Assembly (NCBI GenBank): GCA_029891345.1 | Contig: CM056994.1 | Coordinates: forward strand, 227,891,991-227,955,990 | Reading direction: 5' to 3' | Length of the DNA stretch: 64,000 nt | Origin: Dryococelus australis | Lineage: Eukaryota; Arthropoda; Insecta; Phasmatodea; Phasmatidae | In this document: positions 59,146 to 64,000 of the stretch, piece after piece | Position numbering within the stretch: the stretch's first letter is position 1 | Layout of the letters: the number at the start of each line of letters is the position of its first letter | Notes under the pieces: generated by a model | Told to the model about the DNA's origin: nothing | Seen by the model: the letters and a program-made list of their open reading frames with translations, nothing else | The model's database searches: none | Position numbers and translations under genes: made by a program

Positions 59146-60190
59146 CCACCAGCACCATGGATGACCCAGGAAATTAAAGCTTTAATTGCTGATCGAGATA
59201 ATGCTTTTTGTAAATATAAATCTTCTAAGGGAAAAAATGATATCCTTGTATCTGTGCATTTTGAGGAATACCGTTTACTCAGAAACCGGTGTATCCAAAC
59301 CATTAGAACAGCTAAAATTATGTATGCTCACTGCTTGATACAGCCAAATTCATCCCCGCGGAATTTATGAAGTAGTGTTAAATAAAAATATGGGTGTAAA
59401 GTTTAAAGACACTAAAAATTATTACCAAAACATCAATCCAAGTGCTGACGAACTTAATACTCATTTCACAACTCCATGTAACCGTATTACTTCTGAAACA
59501 AGAAATGAAACAATGTCTCTTGTTAAAGCCCACACTTGCTGTGTAGAAGAACGTTTTTACTTTAATGTTGTCACGCCTGTTGATGTTCTGAAAGCTATCA
59601 GGCAAATTAAAACCAAGGCCGAGGGTAATGATAGAATTTCAGTTGACACGATAAACCTAGCCTTGCCGTTTATCTTAGAAGCATTAACTAAAATATTTAA
59701 TTATTCGCTGATTACAGGCACCTTTCCAACTCAGTGGAAATCTGCTTTAGTAATACCAATCCCGAAGACAAATAAACCTCAATGTGCCAGTGATTATAGA
59801 CCCATAAGCATTCTTCCCACAATTTCCAAAGCCCTTGAATATATTGCACACCAACAGATAACAAGGTACATTATTGAAAATAACCTGATGGTCGACAATC
59901 AGTCTGGTTTCAGAAAGGGCTTTAGCACATGTACGGCTCTTCTTCAGGTCACTGATGACATAAAACATAACATGGATAATCGTTTGCTAACGATTTTGAT
60001 ATTATTACATTTTAGCAAAGCATTCGATTCCGTTGACCATCAGCTATTATTTTCCAAGCTAAAATCATATTTTAATTTCTCTGAAATATTGTTAGAATGG
60101 ATTAAAAGTTACTTGTGTGGCCATTATCAGAGAGTTGTCTGTGGAGAACAACAATCTGCTTGGTGCACAGTTAAAATTGGAGTTCCCTAG
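59146..60190 (+). pseudogene. LINE reverse transcriptase, first part
   Basis: The pre-RT begins PPAPWMTQEIKALIADRDNA, with CIQTIRTAKIMYAHCLIQ, then a frameshift near 59370. The 271-codon frame from 59375 has VVTPVDVLKAIRQIKTKA, LITGTFPTQWKSALVIPIPK, DYRPISILPTISKALEYI and NQSGFRKGFSTCTALLQV. Motif A reads LLHFSKAFDSVDH: the catalytic Asp that starts D-F-S-K-A-F-D is His (codon CAT, 60008-60010). The frame ends at a TAG (60188-60190) that replaces the Gln of G-V-P-Q-G-S, a single C to T change. Enzyme dead. Confidence 0.85.
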
Positions 60191-61086
60191 GGCTCTGTTC
60201 TGGGACCCCTTCTATTTTCTATTTTCATTAATGACCTTCCTCAGATACTAAAACATTGTAAATACCATCTTTATGCAGACGACTTCCAAATGTACCTGCC
60301 AGCTCATCCCGGTAATATTACGTCATTAATTGATACAATTAACCATGAATGTCAAACATCTTAGAATGGTCAATAAAGCACGGGCTACTATTAAACCCTA
60401 AGAAATCCCAGAGCATTATAATTGGATCCAAGAAACTACTCACATCACCAAACGTCACCAGCACCCCTAATATCATACTTGATGGCGAGCCGATTCCTCT
60501 ATCAAAGTACGTAAAAAACTTAGGTGTAATATTAAGTGAAATTTTAACATGGAGATAGCATGTCACTTACATCTGTAGACAAACAAATGTCACTTTACAT
60601 TCATTAAGAAGGCTTAAAAAATTTTTACCTGCGAAATTGATGAAAACCTTAACAGAATCATTAATAATTTCACGCCTTGATTATGCTGATATCGTCTTCG
60701 GTGACCTGCATGAAGATCTAGCTCAGAAACTTCAGCGAATACAAAACAACTGTGTACGATTTATTTTTAATCTTAAAAAGGAAGACTATATCACCATATC
60801 CAGACACACTCTCTCATGGCTTGATTTAAAAAATCAACGATCAGTGCACAAGATCTGCTTGTTAAAGAAATTATTTTTAACAGGATGTCCTCTGTACCTT
60901 TTGTCTCATTTCTTACCTCCCAATGTATCAAACACTCGTTCTTTCGATCAACAAAAGCTTCTAGTACCAAAACACAACTCATTTTTCACTTCATCTTTCA
61001 TCGTCACCGCAACCAAACTTTGGAATTGCTTACCTCAGAAAGCCATAGATACAATTTCAATCACTAAATTCAAAAAAATTATGTGA
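60191..61086 (+). pseudogene. LINE reverse transcriptase, second part and C-terminus
   Basis: GSVLGPLLFSIFINDLPQIL continues the RT after the stop, then YHLYADDFQMY with the Y-A-D-D catalytic box intact at about 60270-60285. A frameshift near 60345 leads to LEWSIKHGLLLNPKKSQSII and YVKNLGVILSEILTW, followed by a TAG at 60556-60558. The last frame (60637-61086) has LIISRLDYADIVFGDLHEDL, a C-terminal block typical of Jockey/CR1-type LINEs, and KLWNCLPQKAIDTISITKFK, the usual ending. Its natural stop is at 61084-61086. Confidence 0.85.
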
Positions 61087-61773
61087 TAACAGCTTGCTCA
61101 AGCTATAAATATTGAAATGAACTTGAAATGTGGGTTTGATATAAGCAAACAAAATATTTATTGTGGAGGTTCCTATTTTATAATACCTGTAACTTATTTG
61201 CTTTCTGCCTGTAGTGATGTTTCTGATGCTTATGTTACTGTTTAATTATTAAATGTATAGTTAATGTACGTAGATGTGTGAATGAGCATGTACAAGTAGA
61301 CATATTAATGTCTTATTTTATGTATATTTGTAGGTAGCTGATAATTTTAGACACTTTATATTATAATTTTTAATGTCTTACTTTAATTAATTTTTCTTGT
61401 ATTTTTCCCATGTTTAATTAGTTATATGCTATGATTTTCTGTCCTTCAGTAATCCTTTAAATAAATTTCAGTTTTAGAACTTTTGCTAGTCAATGTTATC
61501 TTGTAGTTTAATTTTATAAATATTATAATTATATGTATATGGATATATATCAGGTGTGTATATGGTTATATGTATGCATGTATGTGTTAATCGTGTAAGT
61601 TCACAATTAAGGTTAATTTTATTTTATGTAAGTCTTTCTAAGTTTACAGTAGACATTAAGTTTGTGTCATTGTTTTTCTTCTTTTTATTTAAAAAAAATA
61701 AGTGTTATGTTTTATTATGGAAAGAGGTTAAGTGTAAGAGGTGATAATACCTTAACTTCGCCACAAAAAATAA

Positions 61774-61819
61774 AGATGATGATGATGATGATGATATTAT
61801 TAGTATTAGTATTATCATT

Positions 61820-61871
<52 letters not shown>
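61774..61871 (+). repeat. (GAT)n(ATT)n tail of LINE
   Basis: About six GAT units followed by a mixed GTATTA and ATT series of about 80 bases, ending the LINE. Element D begins right after. Confidence 0.9.
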
Positions 61872-61872
<1 letters not shown>

Positions 61873-62456
61873 CCTTTCGCTTGGATTACTATATGGGCAA
61901 GACTTCACCACAGCCAGCATCAGCCGCTATTTAGCCGCCATCACCTTCAAGTCACCAGTCTCCACCAGCTAAAGCTCTGCTCCCAGAAGTATCCACAGTA
62001 AGGCGTTGCCCTAATATAATTTTAACCACACCTGACTTTGTCCCCGTACGCAAACCTAAATGCCCATGTATTTATACAGGGAAGGCACCCCAACGTGATA
62101 CCCCCTTATAGTTACAGTTTGACATTACTTGAATGTCCTTTGTGATGCTGACATCATGATGGTCGATGTAGACATCTTCCTTTACTAAACAAACCACTCG
62201 CAGATCTACCGTACGTTACCAACTTGCATTAATGCTTAGAGTCAGGGGTTCAATTCCCCAAGCAGCCGTCAACAAACCTTCTCTACCACAGCCCTAATGT
62301 GGCCGACACTACACACCCTAGCCAGAATCTTAAACCAACACGACGGGCTTGTGACTCAACTCCGACCTTAGATAGCTTGTGTATTTATGTATGTAGATTT
62401 TTTGCAGTGTTATTTCCTATCCTTCCACTCAAAAGTCAATGTACACACAACAATAA
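61872..62456 (+). repeat. 5' LTR of element D (borders inferred)
   Basis: It starts somewhere after the ATT repeat and ends before the primer site. TATTTATACAGGG at about 62068 is a TATA-like box, at the same place relative to the tail peptide as in element B. No second copy is in the window to fix the borders. Confidence 0.5.
61905..62109 (+). CDS. Tail-peptide frame in the LTR of element D
   Basis: An open frame with a proline-rich start (PPSPSSHQSPPAKALLPEV) ends with TTPDFVPVRKPKCPCIYTGK and a stop at 62107-62109. It aligns with the LTR frame of element B and the frame at 44706-45000, with different codons for the shared residues. It is likely the end of the last element ORF overlapping the LTR. 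Confidence 0.45.
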
Positions 62457-62457
62457 C

Positions 62458-62475
62458 TGACACCCAACATGGGGC
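62458..62475 (+). promoter_or_regulatory. Primer-binding site, tRNA-Lys type (element D)
   Basis: TGACACCCAACATGGGGC differs from TGGCGCCCAACGTGGGGC at three positions. All are G to A, and two are at CpG. It lies just downstream of the inferred LTR end. Confidence 0.7.
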
Positions 62476-62929
62476 CTAATTGCATGTAATACAGGCGTGG
62501 CAATTAAGCCGTGTCAGACATGTTCACCTGAGATGAACTCAGCCAACTATGTCACACTGCACTGACCCGCTAGCCTTACAAGGCTACATCATAGTGGCAC
62601 CAATGTGATCCACTTAGGATGGACGTCCTATTATAATAAGTCTGTACATATTATACTCATTCGGCTTCTTGAAGCGGAGCACGTTAGAGAGAAGGGAGAA
62701 CATGACCAGTTGAGTTGTAACCATAACCGCAACTGTTATAGTGAGCGTAAAACACTCACAACCCTGTGTAAGCAACGTGTCTAGACAGCCATGTGCATTT
62801 GCTTTACACCCACCTAATATCCTTCGATAATCCTGTGAGATATGTCACTTAGAGCATAGGGAAACTGCTAACACAAACACTTCAGGGAGTCCGTAGATAG
62901 AACCCCCTGTGGCCACCATACATCAGCCT

Positions 62930-63345
62930 TATCATGTCTGACTCGGAGAATAGTCAACATGATGCTCCTGAAGCTACAATGCAGAGGGACCTCCTTCTCG
63001 GCCAGGTCGAGAAGTATACAGTAGCCACGTGCCCTTAATAGGGAGTGCACGTGATCTACTGTGCACACTGCCAGCAACGTTTTCACCACTCCTGCATAGG
63101 GAGAGAAGATGCGCCTCGATATACTGACAGTTGAGAATATTGCTGTCTAAATTGCAGAGATAAGCAGTGAGCCTGATGCAGCTGGTTAAACTGCAATGGA
63201 CAGGGACTATACACCATCCGGTGTATAACATGTAAATCCGAATTCCATCACACATGCATAGGCTGGTCAGACGAGAGGGTCACTGATCTTGGCCAGGTCT
63301 ATCAATGTGATGTGTGTAAATGCAACCTGTCTCACCGACCTGGAA
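62930..63345 (+). pseudogene. PHD-like double finger leading gag, element D
   Basis: Finger 1 (about 63015-63160) has VIYCAHCQQRFHHSCIG, then RYTDS and a closing CCLNC, with the first Cys lost and stops inside. Finger 2 (63177-63317) is complete: CSWLNC, nine residues, CITC, KSEF, H, HT, C, 16 residues, CDVC. Its spacing C-x4-C-x9-C-x2-C-x4-H-x2-C-x16-C-x2-C is shared with the fingers of A, B and C. This is the best single finger in the window. Chromatin or protein binding is inferred from the C4HC3 order only. Confidence 0.75.
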
Positions 63346-63951
63346 ACCCCAGCAAGAGATCACTATAGCGATGTCAGTGCCGGACCAAGATTTCAAGCTA
63401 CCCAATTTTAGCGGGCTCCCATACAAAGAACCCATAATCTTCCTTACAGAATGTGAAGCGGAATTCGTGGAATACAGAATACCTAGGAAGAAGTGGGTCA
63501 CCAAGATGCAGTGCCAACTGCAGGAAAAATTCCACAACTGGTTGGTAAAGTATGGCAAATTCGTCATGGACTGGGAACAACTTACCGCCTTACCGCGCAA
63601 TTTACTAGTGAGGAAGTAATGGCAAAACTCATCGTGGATTTTCATGTGAAAGTCCAGGGTTCGACCGAAGAGGTCGAAATATATATTTGGCAAAAAGCCT
63701 AAATACATAGCTGGATATACCAGCATGAAAGCAAGGACAGTTGTGTACTCAACATCTTGCATACTCTACTCCCCTCCTTTCGGAATTCGCTAGCTAGCCC
63801 GAAGCCGCAGACCATGGTAGAGTTTGTAAATAGGGCACAGGAGGTGCAGAAGAACAATAGAGAGCAGGTGCTCTTAGAACGGCTGACACATATCACAGGC
63901 AAGGTTGAAAGCCCACCCTCTCCGCCGGAAAGCAAGCCAATGCCGGCCTGA
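63320..63951 (+). pseudogene. gag: gag domain of element D
   Basis: The frame 63320-63619 has FKLPNFSGLPYKEPIIFLTE, YRIPRKKWVTKMQCQLQEKF and LVKYGKFVMDWEQL, the gag pattern also seen in element C. After a shift EEVMAKLIVDFHVKVQGSTE continues. A third frame has MHTLLPSFRNSLASPKPQTM and a Pro/Ser-rich end. The W-W pair of the pattern is partly lost. Two frameshifts break the domain. Confidence 0.75.
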
Positions 63952-64000
63952 CCCCTCCTCCCACAAACCCTCAACTCCTCCCCTGATGGACTGCTCGGGG

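Larger units (their letters stand above)
59140..61871 (+). mobile_element. Non-LTR retrotransposon (LINE), Jockey/CR1-type relic
   Basis: A pre-RT segment, a reverse transcriptase and a C-terminal domain can be followed to a stop at 61086, then a 3' untranslated region of about 690 bp with AATAAA at about 61768, directly followed by GAT and ATT repeats. There are no LTRs and no RNase H. The 3' simple repeat is a usual LINE tail. The 5' endonuclease domain is missing, consistent with 5' truncation. Confidence 0.8.
61872..64000 (+). mobile_element. Gypsy-type element D, cut by window end
   Basis: An LTR with the tail peptide, a tRNA-Lys-like primer site, two PHD-like fingers and gag follow one another, the same layout as elements B and C. 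The pol region lies beyond the window. Several stops are present, yet the gag frames are fairly well kept. Confidence 0.75.

Noticed and set aside
61662-61934. Frames with long Leu or Ile runs on both strands
   Set aside because: They come from the GAT/ATT tail of the LINE.
62230-62275. GGGGTTCAATTCCCC, a tRNA T-arm-like hairpin
   Set aside because: No A box or acceptor stem at the right distance upstream; it lies in the LTR of element D.

Overview
The window looks like transposon-rich, AT-leaning DNA from an animal, most likely an arthropod (insect or crustacean). This is inferred from the mix of decayed elements: Ty3/gypsy, Ty1/copia, a Jockey/CR1-type LINE, a Penelope-like element, hAT-like, Tc1/mariner-like and Harbinger-like elements, plus long microsatellites. 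There are no bacterial gene clusters or operons. The only convincing host gene is a piece of a C2H2 zinc-finger gene on the minus strand, seen as two exons (37102-37260 and 35036-35251). No intact long ORF exists; every transposon gene carries stops or frameshifts.

Layout, left to right. 1-1457: LTR-like material. 1458-6125: gypsy element A (+) with 5' LTR remnant, gag with a PHD-like finger, protease, RT, RNase H, integrase and 3' LTR; a related LTR lies at 27310-28018 (-). 8335-8550: a very long TA repeat. 8945-10497: copia pol relic. 10624-18700: gypsy-type element B, two LTR copies around a gag-only interior that is interrupted by a 230-bp Harbinger-like MITE. 20912-21084 and 23387-24329: TIR elements with TA target sites. 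22057-22965: Penelope-like relic with a possible hammerhead remnant. 25412-31937: two inverted copies of a hAT-like element, one with nested insertions. 32789-33420: LTR material (-). 33920-34870: a duplicated 220-250 bp repeat. 35036-37260: zinc-finger exons. 37436-37920: Tc1-type transposase relic. 43198-44699: element with perfect 16-bp TIRs. 45655-50630: gypsy element C (-) with an insertion inside the integrase gene. 54921-55139: a near-perfect hairpin MITE. 59140-61871: LINE relic. 61872-64000: gypsy element D (+), cut by the window end.

The most unusual observation is that elements A, B, C and D all carry, ahead of the gag domain, one or two zinc fingers with the same signature C-x4-C-x9-C-x2-C-x4-H-x2-C-x16-C-x2-C (C4HC3, PHD-like). 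B and D, and perhaps other LTR fragments here, also share a short conserved peptide of the form D-F-(V/I)-P-x-R-K-P placed inside the LTR just before the primer-binding site. B, C and D have primer-binding sites resembling the complement of tRNA-Lys, decayed largely at CpG positions. All gene assignments were made by eye from motifs; no database search was possible.
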